Source of the DNA: Phocaeicola coprocola DSM 17136
Lineage (GTDB): Bacteria > Bacteroidota > Bacteroidia > Bacteroidales > Bacteroidaceae
Reading direction: 5' to 3'
NCBI RefSeq assembly: GCF_000154845.1
Contig: NZ_DS981457.1
Coordinates: 62,001 to 126,000, forward strand
Length of the DNA: 64,000 nt
Shown: one piece after another, positions 7,240 through 16,117 of the stretch
How the letters are laid out: each line of letters begins with the position of its first letter
Position numbering within the stretch: the stretch's first letter is position 1
Notes under the pieces: generated by a model
Told to the model about the DNA's origin: nothing
Seen by the model: the letters and a program-made list of their open reading frames with translations, nothing else
Database searches by the model: none
Position numbers and translations under genes: made by a program

Positions 7240-9749
7240 GAAATATGTTAAAGGCTACCACGCTGGAAAGGAAATTCCCCCTTTTGGCGGTGGAGAACGG
7301 CTGCATCATTTCAAAGGATGCGGACATAACGGTGGCTTTCAGGGTGGAACTGCCCGAACTGTTCACCGTCACCAGTGCCGAGTACGAAGCCATACATTCG
7401 GCATGGTACAAGGCAATCAAGGTGCTGCCCGACTACTCCATAGTACACAAGCAGGACTTCTTCATCAAGGAGAACTACCAGCCCGACACGGAAAGGGACG
7501 AGCTTAGTTTTTTAAGCCGCTCCTTTGAACGGCACTTCAATGAACGCCCGTTCCTGAACCATTACTGCTACCTGTTCCTGACAAAGACGACAAGGGAGAG
7601 AAGCCGCCGACAGAGCGACTTCTCCACCCTATGCCGGGGCAGGATTGTACCGCAGGAGATAGCCGACAAGGAAGCGGCGGCAAAGTTCATCGAAGCGGTC
7701 GGGCAGTTTGAAAGGATTATGAACGACAGCGGGTTTGTCACCCTTACCCGGCTGGCGGCATCGGAAATCACCGGGCAGGACGGAAAGGCGGGCATCATCG
7801 AGAAATACTTCTCGCTATCGCAGACAGATACCACCTGCCTGAAAGACATCGGGCTGTACCCGGAAGAAATGCGTGTCGGGGACGACATACTGTGCCTGCA
7901 CACGCTTTCGGACGTGGAAGATTTGCCCGGAAAGGTCGGGACGGACACACGGTTTGAGAAGCTGTCCACTGACCGGAGCGACTGCCGACTGTCATTCGCC
8001 GCCCCGGTGGGCGTGCTGTTGTCGTGCAACCACGTCTATAACCAGTTCATCTTCATAGACGACCACGCCGAAAACCTGAAGAACTTCGAGCAGACCGCCC
8101 GGAACATGCAATCGCTCTCCCGTTATTCCCGTGCCAACCAAGTGAACAAGGAATGGATAGACGAGTACCTGAACGAAGCGCACAGCAAGGGGCTTGTATC
8201 GGTGCGCTGCCACTGCAACGTCATGGCATGGAGTGACGACCGGGAAGAACTCAAACGCATACGCAACGATGTGGGAAGCCAGCTTGCGCTAATGGAGTGC
8301 AAGCCACGCCACAACACGGTCGATACGCCCACGCTCTTTTGGGCGGGCATACCCGGAAACGAAGCGGACTTCCCCGCAGAGGAAAGTTTCTACACGTTCT
8401 TGGGGCAGGCTCTCTGCCTGTTCGTGGAAGAAACGAACTACAAGAGTTCGCTTTCGCCGTTCGGCATCAAAATGGTGGACAGGGTGAGCGGTCGCCCGCT
8501 GCATATCGACATATCGGATTTGCCCATGAAGAAAGGCATCACGACCAACCGCAACAAGTTCATACTTGGGCCGAGCGGGTCGGGTAAGTCTTTCTTTACC
8601 AACCACATGGTGCGTCAGTATTACGAGCAGGGGGCGCACGTGCTGCTGGTAGATACGGGTAACAGTTACTTGGGGCTGTCCCAGCTTATCCACAACCGCA
8701 CGCACGGCGAGGACGGGATTTATTTCACCTACACCAACGAGAACCCGATAGCGTTCAACCCGTTCTATGTCGAGGACGGGGTATTCGACATAGAGAAGAA
8801 AGAGAGCATCAAGACCCTTATACTCACCCTGTGGAAGCGGGATGATGAAGCCCCGAAGCGGTCGGAAGAAGTGGCGTTGTCAAACGCCGTGAGTGCCTAT
8901 ATCGAACTGACAGGCAAAGACCGTTCGGTAACGCCCTGCTTCAACACGTTCTACGAGTTTGTCCGGGATGATTACCGCCGACAGCTTGAACAGAAGAACG
9001 TCAGGGAAAAGGATTTTGACATAAACAATTTCCTGAACGTGCTTGAACCGTACTATCGTGGCGGTGAGTACGACTACCTGCTGAACTCCGACAAGGAACT
9101 GGATTTGTTGCACAAACGCTTCATTGTCTTTGAGTTGGACAACATCAAAGACCACAAGATTTTATTCCCGGTAACGACTATCATCATCATGGAAGCCTTT
9201 ATAAACAAGATGCGCAAGTTAAAGGGAATAAGGAAGTTAATACTAATCGAGGAAGCGTGGAAAGCGATTGCATCGGCGAACATGGCGGACTATATCCGCT
9301 ACCTCTACAAAACCGTCCGAAAATATTTCGGGGAAGCGATTGTAGTCACGCAAGAGATTGAGGATATTATTTCTTCCCCTATCGTGAAAGAGAGTATCAT
9401 CAATAACTCGGACTGCAAAATCCTGTTAGACCAAAGAAAATATCTCAACAAGTTTGACAGCATACAGAACCTCTTGGGACTGACCGACAAGGAGCGTTCG
9501 CAGATATTGTCTATCAACATGGCGAACCACCCCGGACGGAAGTACAAGGAAGTTTTCTTCTCGCTGGGCGGCACGCAGTCGGCGGTGTACGCCACAGAAG
9601 TTTCATTGGAAGAATATTACACCTTCACGACAGAGGAAAGCGAGAAAATGGAACTGTTCGCACTTGCCGACAAGCTGGGCGGCAACCTTGAACTGGCTAT
9701 CAAGAGGCTTGCAGAAAGCAAACGTAATCCCCAATCATCAACAACTTAA
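7236..9749 (+). CDS. traG: Conjugation ATPase TraG (VirB4-like)
   Basis: An 837-aa VirB4-family ATPase that powers assembly and transport of the type IV secretion channel at the inner membrane. The N-terminal domain spans about residues 1-400. The ATPase domain begins with Walker A GPSGSGKSFF (about residue 446), with Walker B LILIEEAWKAI near residue 670 and the VVTQEIEDI segment near 706. The start at 7236 overlaps the traF stop, and the first residues MRNMLKATTLERKFPLL are typical. Length is normal for the family. It appears intact, unlike mobC. Confidence 0.93.
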   Translation: MRNMLKATTLERKFPLLAVENGCIISKDADITVAFRVELPELFTVTSAEYEAIHSAWYKAIKVLPDYSIVHKQDFFIKENYQPDTERDELSFLSRSFERHFNERPFLNHYCYLFLTKTTRERSRRQSDFSTLCRGRIVPQEIADKEAAAKFIEAVGQFERIMNDSGFVTLTRLAASEITGQDGKAGIIEKYFSLSQTDTTCLKDIGLYPEEMRVGDDILCLHTLSDVEDLPGKVGTDTRFEKLSTDRSDCRLSFAAPVGVLLSCNHVYNQFIFIDDHAENLKNFEQTARNMQSLSRYSRANQVNKEWIDEYLNEAHSKGLVSVRCHCNVMAWSDDREELKRIRNDVGSQLALMECKPRHNTVDTPTLFWAGIPGNEADFPAEESFYTFLGQALCLFVEETNYKSSLSPFGIKMVDRVSGRPLHIDISDLPMKKGITTNRNKFILGPSGSGKSFFTNHMVRQYYEQGAHVLLVDTGNSYLGLSQLIHNRTHGEDGIYFTYTNENPIAFNPFYVEDGVFDIEKKESIKTLILTLWKRDDEAPKRSEEVALSNAVSAYIELTGKDRSVTPCFNTFYEFVRDDYRRQLEQKNVREKDFDINNFLNVLEPYYRGGEYDYLLNSDKELDLLHKRFIVFELDNIKDHKILFPVTTIIIMEAFINKMRKLKGIRKLILIEEAWKAIASANMADYIRYLYKTVRKYFGEAIVVTQEIEDIISSPIVKESIINNSDCKILLDQRKYLNKFDSIQNLLGLTDKERSQILSINMANHPGRKYKEVFFSLGGTQSAVYATEVSLEEYYTFTTEESEKMELFALADKLGGNLELAIKRLAESKRNPQSSTT

Positions 9750-9760
9750 AAATCAGGAAC

Positions 9761-10387
9761 ATGAAAAGAACAATTCTCCTTATGGCGGTATGCCTTTGCT
9801 TCATCGGCAACGCATCCGCACAGTGGGTGGTGTCAGACCCCGGCAATTTGGCACAGGGCATCATCAACACCACCAAGCAGATAGTGCAGACTTCCACCAC
9901 AGCCAAAAACACGCTGGACGGCTTCATGGAAGCGCAGAAGATTTTCCAGCAGGGAAAAGTCTATTACGATGCGCTCAAAGCGGTACACGACGTTGTCAAG
10001 GGCGGCATCAAGGTGAAGAAGTCCATTGAACTGGTGGCGGAAATATCCGAAATCTACGTGCGAAACTACCAGAACATGCTGGCTGACCCGAACTACACGC
10101 CGGATGAACTCACCGCCATTTCAGCCGGGTATGCCAAGCTGCTCTCCGAAAGTGCGGACGTGTTGCAGGACTTGAAGAATGTAGTGAACGTGACGGGTAT
10201 GTCGCTGACGGATGCCGAAAGGCTGGCGGTAATCAACAACGCCTACAAAAGCCTGCTCAACTACCGCAACCTCGTGAACTACTACACCCGAAAGAACATA
10301 TCCGTGTCCTACCTGCGGGCAAAGAAGAAGAACGACACAGACCGGGTGCTGGCTCTTTACGGCTCGGCGGATGAACGCTACTGGTAA
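9761..10387 (+). CDS. traI: Conjugation protein TraI (DUF4141)
   Basis: A 208-aa secreted protein with a signal peptide (MKRTILLMAVCLCFIGNASAQ, cleavage near residue 21) and a mostly helical body (DUF4141). It resembles VirB5-type periplasmic or surface components in size, helical character and position between VirB4-like and VirB6-like genes. That equivalence is inference. It begins 12 bp after traG and is followed by traJ after 13 bp. Confidence 0.82.
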   Translation: MKRTILLMAVCLCFIGNASAQWVVSDPGNLAQGIINTTKQIVQTSTTAKNTLDGFMEAQKIFQQGKVYYDALKAVHDVVKGGIKVKKSIELVAEISEIYVRNYQNMLADPNYTPDELTAISAGYAKLLSESADVLQDLKNVVNVTGMSLTDAERLAVINNAYKSLLNYRNLVNYYTRKNISVSYLRAKKKNDTDRVLALYGSADERYW

Positions 10388-10400
10388 CATATAAATCGGT

Positions 10401-11402
10401 ATGCCTATGTTATTAGCAGCGGTGGATTTTGACAACCTGCACCAAGTGTTGCGGGTGCTGTACGATGAAATGATGCCCTTGTGCAGCAACATGACGGGGG
10501 TAGCCAAAGGAATAGCCGGGCTGGGTGCGCTGTTCTATGTAGCCGCCAAAGTGTGGCAGTCGCTCGCACGTGCCGAACCCATAGACGTGTACCCGCTCCT
10601 GCGTCCCTTTGCGCTGGGGCTGTGCATCATGTTCTTTCCCACGTTCGTGCTGGGGACTATCAACACGGTATTGTCGCCAGTGGTGAAAGGGTGCAACCAA
10701 CTTATGGAAACGCAGACTTTCGACATGAACGAATACCGGGCACAGAAAGACCGACTGGAATATGAAGCCCTGATGCGTAGCCCCGAAACGGCTTACCTCG
10801 CTTCGGACGAGGAATTTGACAGGCAACTGGAAGAACTGGGCTGGTCGCCCTCCGATATGGTAACTATGACGGGTATGTATATGGACAGGGCGGCGTACAA
10901 TATAAAGAAGTCCGTCCGGGACTGGTTCAGGGAACTGCTGGAAATGCTCTTTCAGGCGGCGGGGCTGATTATAGACACGCTGCGCACGTTCTTCCTAATC
11001 GTGTTAAGCATACTGGGTCCGCTGGCGTTTGCGATTTCCGTCTATGACGGTTTCCAAAGCACGCTGACCCAGTGGATTTCACGCTATATATCCATTTACC
11101 TGTGGCTACCCGTGTCGGACTTGTTCAGCAGCGTGCTGGCACGCATACAAACCCTGATGCTACAAAAAGACATCGAGCAGCTTTCAGACCCGAATTTCAT
11201 TCCTGACGGGAGCAGCACCGTGTATGTAATCTTTATGATTATCGGCATCGTGGGCTACTTCACCATTCCAACGGTGGCAAGCTGGATAGTGTCGGCTGGC
11301 GGTACGTCTGCCTATAACCGCAACGTGGCACGGGCTGGGTCAATCGCCGGGGCGGCGGTCGGTGCGGCAAGCGGGAAAGTAACCGGGAAACTACTCAAAT
11401 AA
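10401..11402 (+). CDS. traJ: Conjugation protein TraJ (VirB6/TrbL-like)
   Basis: A 333-aa polytopic membrane protein with hydrophobic stretches near residues 33-52, 68-95, 190-225 and 265-290, and a Gly/Ala-rich C-terminus (AGAAVGAASGKVTGK). It corresponds to the Bacteroides TraJ family, the VirB6-like channel component of the inner membrane. The start MPMLLAAVDFDNL lies 13 bp after traI. Confidence 0.87.
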   Translation: MPMLLAAVDFDNLHQVLRVLYDEMMPLCSNMTGVAKGIAGLGALFYVAAKVWQSLARAEPIDVYPLLRPFALGLCIMFFPTFVLGTINTVLSPVVKGCNQLMETQTFDMNEYRAQKDRLEYEALMRSPETAYLASDEEFDRQLEELGWSPSDMVTMTGMYMDRAAYNIKKSVRDWFRELLEMLFQAAGLIIDTLRTFFLIVLSILGPLAFAISVYDGFQSTLTQWISRYISIYLWLPVSDLFSSVLARIQTLMLQKDIEQLSDPNFIPDGSSTVYVIFMIIGIVGYFTIPTVASWIVSAGGTSAYNRNVARAGSIAGAAVGAASGKVTGKLLK

Positions 11403-11422
11403 CCAACATCAATATTTAGTAT

Positions 11423-12046
11423 ATGGAATTTAAGTCATTAACGAACATCGAAACGAGTTTCCGGCAAATCAGGCTCTTTGCGCTGGTATTCATCTGCCTG
11501 TGCGCACTGGTGACGGGCTTTGCCGTGTGGAACTCGTACAGCTTCGCCGAAAAGCAGCGGCAGAAGATATACGTCCTCGACAACGGGAAAAGCCTGATGC
11601 TGGCACTCTCGCAGGACATGGCACAGAACAGACCCGTTGAAGCCAAATCGCACGTGCGGCGTTTTCATGAGCTTTTCTTCACACTCTCACCCGACAAGGG
11701 GGCTATCGAAAGCAACATCAAACGCTCGCTGTTCCTCGCCGACAAAACCGCTTTCAACTATTACAAGGACTTGGCGGAAAAGGGCTACTACAACCGGGTG
11801 ATTTCCGGAAACGTCACGCAGACGGTGGAGATTGACAGCGTGAAGTGCGACTTCGACCAGTACCCCTACAAGGTGAACACCTACGCCCGACAGTTGATTG
11901 TCCGGGAAAGCAGCCTGACGGTGCGAAGCCTTGTGACTTCGTGCCGCCTACTCAACGCCACACGGAGCGACAACAACCCGCACGGCTTTATTATCGAAGC
12001 GTTTACCATTACCAAGAACAAGGATTTGCAAACCGTCAAGAGATAG
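11423..12046 (+). CDS. traK: Conjugation protein TraK (VirB8-like)
   Basis: A 207-aa bitopic inner-membrane protein: short cytoplasmic N-terminus, one membrane helix at about residues 18-36 (LFALVFICLCALVTGFAVW), then a periplasmic domain. It is the conserved Bacteroides TraK. Topology and operon position fit VirB8, which nucleates channel assembly. Four bases separate it from traL. Confidence 0.87.
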   Translation: MEFKSLTNIETSFRQIRLFALVFICLCALVTGFAVWNSYSFAEKQRQKIYVLDNGKSLMLALSQDMAQNRPVEAKSHVRRFHELFFTLSPDKGAIESNIKRSLFLADKTAFNYYKDLAEKGYYNRVISGNVTQTVEIDSVKCDFDQYPYKVNTYARQLIVRESSLTVRSLVTSCRLLNATRSDNNPHGFIIEAFTITKNKDLQTVKR

Positions 12047-12050
12047 CCTT

Positions 12051-12347
12051 ATGGAGAGAAAACGAAACTACATCAAAAAGGTGCAGGACTGGGCGGACGA
12101 CCGACTGCGCCGAATGTGCGGACGGATTACGCCGGGCAAAAGGCTGGCGGTTATCCTCGTGATGTTCCTATTTTTCGGCGGCTTGTCTATCTACATCACC
12201 GTTTCATCAATATACAATATCGGGAAACGGGACGGGCAAAGGCTGCAAATAGAACATATCAAACAACTGCCATTGCAAGGCAATGACACAATCAACAGTA
12301 TCAACCCCTTAAACAGACCGGAATATGGAAGAAGTACAGAAGAATGA
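12051..12347 (+). CDS. traL: Conjugation protein TraL (DUF3989)
   Basis: A 98-aa protein with a strongly basic N-terminus (MERKRNYIKKVQDW), a single membrane helix at about residues 33-52 (LAVILVMFLFFGGLSIYITV) and a short periplasmic tail. This matches the DUF3989/TraL slot between traK and traM. Its exact role is not known. Its last 23 bp overlap the start of traM. Confidence 0.8.
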   Translation: MERKRNYIKKVQDWADDRLRRMCGRITPGKRLAVILVMFLFFGGLSIYITVSSIYNIGKRDGQRLQIEHIKQLPLQGNDTINSINPLNRPEYGRSTEE

Positions 12348-13647
12348 GAACGGCACGACCGTACCGCAGGCGGACGGGAAGCCTGAAAAGGAAAAGAAGC
12401 CCAAACGGGAACTGACACCCCGGCAGATACAGCAGCGCAGAAAAATGATAGTCTTCCCGCTGATGTTCCTTGCCTTTGCCGGGTGCATGTACCTGATATT
12501 CGCCCCCTCCGGCAAAGAGGACGTGAACGTGGAGAGCGTGGGCGGCTTCAACGCCGACATACCCCTGCCCGCAGAGGACGGGATTATAGCCGACAAGCAA
12601 AAGGCTTACGAGCAGGCGATGATAAGTCGCAAACAGCAGGACAAGATACAATCCTTGCAGGACTTCGGTTTCACGGGGGACGATGAAACGGAAGAACCGC
12701 AAGCGGAAATCGACCTGATGCCGGAAGAAGATGCGCAGCCACAAAGGGGCGGCGGTGCTTTTTCGGCATACGCTTACCGGGACATCAACCGCCAGTTAAG
12801 CACGTTCTACGAAACGCCCCCTGTGGACGAGGAAAAAGAGGACTTGAAGCGGCAGGTGGCGGAACTGACCGACAGACTGCAACAGCAGCAGAACGCCACA
12901 CCTACGGCTGACGACCAAATGGCACTCTTGGAAAAGTCCTACGAGCTGGCGGCAAAATACATGAATGACGGCGGGCAGAACGGGCAAACGGCACAAGTGC
13001 CTGTTGCCGGGACTGTCACCCAAATGCCGCAAGCCCAGCCCGTGCAGGCAATCCGGGAAACAACCGTATCGGGATTGCAGCAGCCCGTGAGCGATGCCGA
13101 CTTCATCCGGGCTTATAGCCAGCCACGAAACTACGGCTTCAACACGGCAGTAGGCACGGGCTACGCTATGGGCAGGAACACGATAGCCGCCTGCATACAC
13201 CAAGACCAAACGCTGACGGACGGTCAGGCGGTGAAACTCCGGCTACTCGAACCCATGCAGGCGGGAAACATCGTTGTGCCGAAGAATACCCTTGTGGCGG
13301 GAACGGCAAAGGTGCAGGGCGAACGGCTCGACATACTGGTGTCCTCGATTGAGTACGCTGGCAACATCATCCCGGTGGAACTCGCCGTGTTCGACACGGA
13401 CGGGCAAAAAGGGCTGTCCGTCCCGTCCTCTATGGAGCAGGAAGCGTTCAACGAAGCTATGGCGAATATCGGAAGCGGGCTGGGAACAAGCATTTCCTTT
13501 GCACGGAGTGCCGGGCAGCAGGTGGCTATGGACGTGACAAGGGGCTTGCTGCAAGGAACGTCCGGCTATCTTGCGAAAAAGTTCAGGACTGTAAAAGTAA
13601 AACTGAAAGCCGGCTATAAAGTCATGCTTTACGCCAAACAACAATAA
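12325..13647 (+). CDS. traM: Conjugation protein TraM (VirB10-like)
   Basis: A 440-aa protein with the VirB10 layout: a charged cytoplasmic N-terminus (residues 1-48), one membrane helix (about 49-63, VFPLMFLAFAGCMYL), a long linker rich in Gln, Glu and Pro with coiled-coil potential near residues 170-190 (EDLKRQVAELTDRLQQQQ), and a C-terminal beta domain from about residue 290. VirB10 proteins span both membranes and pass the ATPase signal to the outer-membrane core. It overlaps traL by 23 bp. Confidence 0.88.
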   Translation: MEEVQKNENGTTVPQADGKPEKEKKPKRELTPRQIQQRRKMIVFPLMFLAFAGCMYLIFAPSGKEDVNVESVGGFNADIPLPAEDGIIADKQKAYEQAMISRKQQDKIQSLQDFGFTGDDETEEPQAEIDLMPEEDAQPQRGGGAFSAYAYRDINRQLSTFYETPPVDEEKEDLKRQVAELTDRLQQQQNATPTADDQMALLEKSYELAAKYMNDGGQNGQTAQVPVAGTVTQMPQAQPVQAIRETTVSGLQQPVSDADFIRAYSQPRNYGFNTAVGTGYAMGRNTIAACIHQDQTLTDGQAVKLRLLEPMQAGNIVVPKNTLVAGTAKVQGERLDILVSSIEYAGNIIPVELAVFDTDGQKGLSVPSSMEQEAFNEAMANIGSGLGTSISFARSAGQQVAMDVTRGLLQGTSGYLAKKFRTVKVKLKAGYKVMLYAKQQ

Positions 13648-13680
13648 CCATTTTATCAACCACTAAAATTTCAATTAACA

Positions 13681-14616
13681 ATGAAACAGATTTTTGTATT
13701 GTTCGCCCTCTTGCTGGGCGTGTGTGCGGCAAACGCACAGGAAACCGACACCGTGAAGTATGCGGCTGGCAACGACTTGTATCAGGGGATTACCCGGAAA
13801 CTCCCGTACCGACAAATGGTAACGCCCTACGGTGTGGAAGTAACCTTTGCCAAGACGGTGCATATCATCTTCCCCGCCGCCGTCCGCTACGTGGATTTGG
13901 GAAGCAACCACATCATAGCGGGCAAGGCGGACGGTGCGGAGAACGTAATCAGGGTAAAAGCCACGACAGAGGGCTTTCCGGGCGAAACGAACTTCTCCGT
14001 CATTTGCGAGGACGGCAGTTTCTTTTCATTTAATGCCAAATATGCCCGTGAACCAGAAATGCTCAATATCGAAATGAAAGACTTCTTGGAAAATGAAGAT
14101 ACGTCCGATTTCTCGCATACCCGCATGAACATCTATTTCCGGGAATTAGGCAATGAAAGCCCGCTGTTGGTGAAACTGATAATGCGGAGCATCTACAAGA
14201 ACAACGACCGGAAAGTGCGCCACTTGGGTAGCAAGCGTTTCGGCATACAGTTCTTAATCAAAGGGATTTACACCTATAACGGGATGCTCTATGTACACAC
14301 GCAGACAAAGAACAGTTCCAACGTACCTTTCGATACCGACTTCATCAAGTTTAAGATAGTCGATAAGAAAGTACCCAAGCGCACGGCTATTCAGGAAACG
14401 GTGCTGGATGCGGTACGCAGCTACAACGAGGTGATAGAGATTGCCGGAAAAACGACCGTGCGCACGGTGTACGCCCTGCCGAAGTTCACCATTCCTGACG
14501 ATAAGCTGCTGTTGGTGGAACTCTACGAGAAGAACGGCGGGCGGCATCAGGTTATCCGGGTGGAGAACGCCGACATCGTGAACGCAGAAGTGATTAACGA
14601 ACTCAAAATAAAATAG
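13681..14616 (+). CDS. traN: Conjugation protein TraN (VirB9-like)
   Basis: A 311-aa periplasmic or outer-membrane-associated protein with a signal peptide (MKQIFVLFALLLGVCAANAQ). The body is mainly beta strand with a VirB9-like N-terminal domain (GVEVTFAKTVHIIFPAAVRYVD). It is the conserved Bacteroides TraN, part of the outer-membrane core with TraM and TraO. The 33-bp leader repeats the phrase ACCACTAAAATTTCAA found before traE. The stop is two bases before the traO start. Confidence 0.88.
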   Translation: MKQIFVLFALLLGVCAANAQETDTVKYAAGNDLYQGITRKLPYRQMVTPYGVEVTFAKTVHIIFPAAVRYVDLGSNHIIAGKADGAENVIRVKATTEGFPGETNFSVICEDGSFFSFNAKYAREPEMLNIEMKDFLENEDTSDFSHTRMNIYFRELGNESPLLVKLIMRSIYKNNDRKVRHLGSKRFGIQFLIKGIYTYNGMLYVHTQTKNSSNVPFDTDFIKFKIVDKKVPKRTAIQETVLDAVRSYNEVIEIAGKTTVRTVYALPKFTIPDDKLLLVELYEKNGGRHQVIRVENADIVNAEVINELKIK

Positions 14617-14618
14617 GG

Positions 14619-15200
14619 ATGAAACGGTTTCTATTTATCGGAATACTCTTTGCGCTGTGCCTGCATTTCAACCAGGCACACGCACAAAGATACCTGCCGG
14701 GCATGAAAGGCTTGCAGGTGACAGCTGGTATGGCGGACGGGGTGCATTGGAACGACAACACGGATTTCGCCTACCACATCGGAGCGGCGTACAGCGTTTA
14801 CACCAAGAACGCCAACCGCTGGGTGATTGGCGGGGAATACCTGCACAAAAAGTATGACTACAAGGATATGCAGATACCAGTCGAACAGTTCACCGTAGAG
14901 GGCGGCTATTACCTGAAATTCCTTTCGGACAGGCGAAAGACCTTTTTCCTCTCACTGGGACTATCGGCACTCGCCGGATATGAAACAAGCAACCGCAGCG
15001 AAAAGCTCTTGCCGGACGGCTCTACGCTGCTGGATAAAGATTGCTTCATCTATGGCGGTGCACTGACGCTGGAACTGGAAGCCTACCTGACCGACCGGGT
15101 GGCTCTGCTACTGAACGCAAGGGAACGGGCATTGTTCGGCTCGGACATAGGCAAGTTCCACACGCAGGTATCTTTGGGACTGAAATTCATTATCAACTGA
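14619..15200 (+). CDS. traO: Conjugation protein TraO
   Basis: A 193-aa outer-membrane-type protein with a signal peptide (MKRFLFIGILFALCLHFNQA, cleavage near HAQ). Repeated amphipathic beta strands and a C-terminus ending in LGLKFIIN are typical of small Bacteroidetes beta barrels. It is the Bacteroides-specific TraO family, co-translated with TraN (two-base gap). Confidence 0.87.
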   Translation: MKRFLFIGILFALCLHFNQAHAQRYLPGMKGLQVTAGMADGVHWNDNTDFAYHIGAAYSVYTKNANRWVIGGEYLHKKYDYKDMQIPVEQFTVEGGYYLKFLSDRRKTFFLSLGLSALAGYETSNRSEKLLPDGSTLLDKDCFIYGGALTLELEAYLTDRVALLLNARERALFGSDIGKFHTQVSLGLKFIIN

Positions 15201-15213
15201 CCGCTATATAACA

Positions 15214-15654
15214 ATGTATATGAAGAATGTAATGTATAAAATCATCATGGGCTGCTACTTCGTGGCCGCCCTCGTGCTTGTCACCGCCTGTAATGACAAC
15301 TTGGATATTCAGCAGGCGTACCCGTTCAGCATCGAAACGCTGCCAGTACCCAAAAGGCTGAAAGTCGGGGAAACCGCCGAAATACGCTGCCAACTGGTGC
15401 GTGGCGGCTATTACCAGCCGACTACCTATCAAATCAGGTACTTCCAGCCGGACGGAAAAGGGAAGTTGGAAATGGATAACGGTACGGTGTTCCTGCCCAA
15501 TGACCTTTACCTGCTGGAGAAAGAAACGTTCAGGCTATACTACACATCGGCATCGACAGACCAGCAGACGATTGACATTTATGTAATTGATAGCTTCGGA
15601 CAGGTGCAGCAAATTTCGTTTAGTTTCAACAATGACAGCAGCGAGGATGAATAA
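15214..15654 (+). CDS. traQ: Conjugation lipoprotein TraQ (DUF3872)
   Basis: A 146-aa lipoprotein with a hydrophobic N-terminus and lipobox-like VLVTACND (Cys near residue 27), then a beta-rich DUF3872 domain. It is the last gene of the transfer operon, and a hairpin terminator follows 25 bp after the stop. A traP (primase) gene, present between traO and traQ in CTnDOT-type elements, is missing here. MKNVMYK two codons in is an alternative start. Confidence 0.82.
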   Translation: MYMKNVMYKIIMGCYFVAALVLVTACNDNLDIQQAYPFSIETLPVPKRLKVGETAEIRCQLVRGGYYQPTTYQIRYFQPDGKGKLEMDNGTVFLPNDLYLLEKETFRLYYTSASTDQQTIDIYVIDSFGQVQQISFSFNNDSSEDE

Positions 15655-15678
15655 GTCTTTTTAGATGAATATGTTAAC

Positions 15679-15714
15679 AAACACCCTGCAATATTTCGCT
15701 GGGTGTTTATTTTG
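15679..15714 (+). terminator. Terminator of the tra operon
   Basis: Stem AAACACCC (15679-15686) with GGGTGTTT (15701-15708), loop of 14 with two inner GC pairs, followed by TTTATTTT. It separates the tra operon from the TIR-caspase cassette. Confidence 0.75.
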
Positions 15715-15725
15715 ATGTATCTTTG
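15694..15725 (+). promoter_or_regulatory. Promoter of the TIR-caspase cassette
   Basis: The -7 box TATCTTTG (15718-15725) matches TAnnTTTG exactly. A weaker -33 match TTTC (15694-15697) is 20 bp upstream. Transcription would begin near 15,732, which rules out the upstream in-frame ATGs at 15,703 and 15,715 and supports the start at 15,754. The promoter overlaps the tra terminator. Confidence 0.65.
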
Positions 15726-15753
15726 TATTCAAACAAATCAAAAATTTCATTTT

Positions 15754-16116
15754 ATGAAAACGATATTTATTGCCTTTGCTATTGAAGATGAGAGAATGAG
15801 AGATTTTTTGAAAGGACAGTCTTTATTAACAAACTCTCCCTTTGAATATGTAGATATGTCGGTGAAACAAGCTTATGATACCGATTGGAAGAATAAAGTT
15901 AGAACCAGAATAAGACGTTCCGATGGAGTAATCATATTGGTAAGTAAAAACTCTTTAACTTCCTCTGGGCAAAAATGGGAAATTCAATGTGCAAAAGAAG
16001 AAGGTAAAAAGATTTTAGGTATTTGGGCTTATTCTGATGATAGAACAAATATCGTTGGTGTTTTAACAAAGACTTGGACGTGGGATAATATTAAGAATTT
16101 CATCAATTCATTGTGA
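15754..16116 (+). CDS. TIR-domain protein, ThsB type (anti-phage signalling)
   Basis: A 120-aa stand-alone TIR protein of the Thoeris ThsB / MTH538-like class (PF08937 style). The fold starts with strand 1 [17 protein letters not shown], then FEYVDMSV (residues 30-37), [21 protein letters not shown] (44-64) and [16 protein letters not shown] (75-90). Glu76 in the WEI motif stands where the catalytic glutamate of NAD-cleaving TIR enzymes lies. Known relatives sense phage and make a cyclic ADP-ribose-type signal. It has no membrane segment and no sensor domain of its own. The caspase gene follows after one base, so the two are co-translated. GC is about one third, far below the flanking tra genes, which suggests separate acquisition. 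Confidence 0.85.
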   Translation: MKTIFIAFAIEDERMRDFLKGQSLLTNSPFEYVDMSVKQAYDTDWKNKVRTRIRRSDGVIILVSKNSLTSSGQKWEIQCAKEEGKKILGIWAYSDDRTNIVGVLTKTWTWDNIKNFINSL

Positions 16117-16117
16117 T

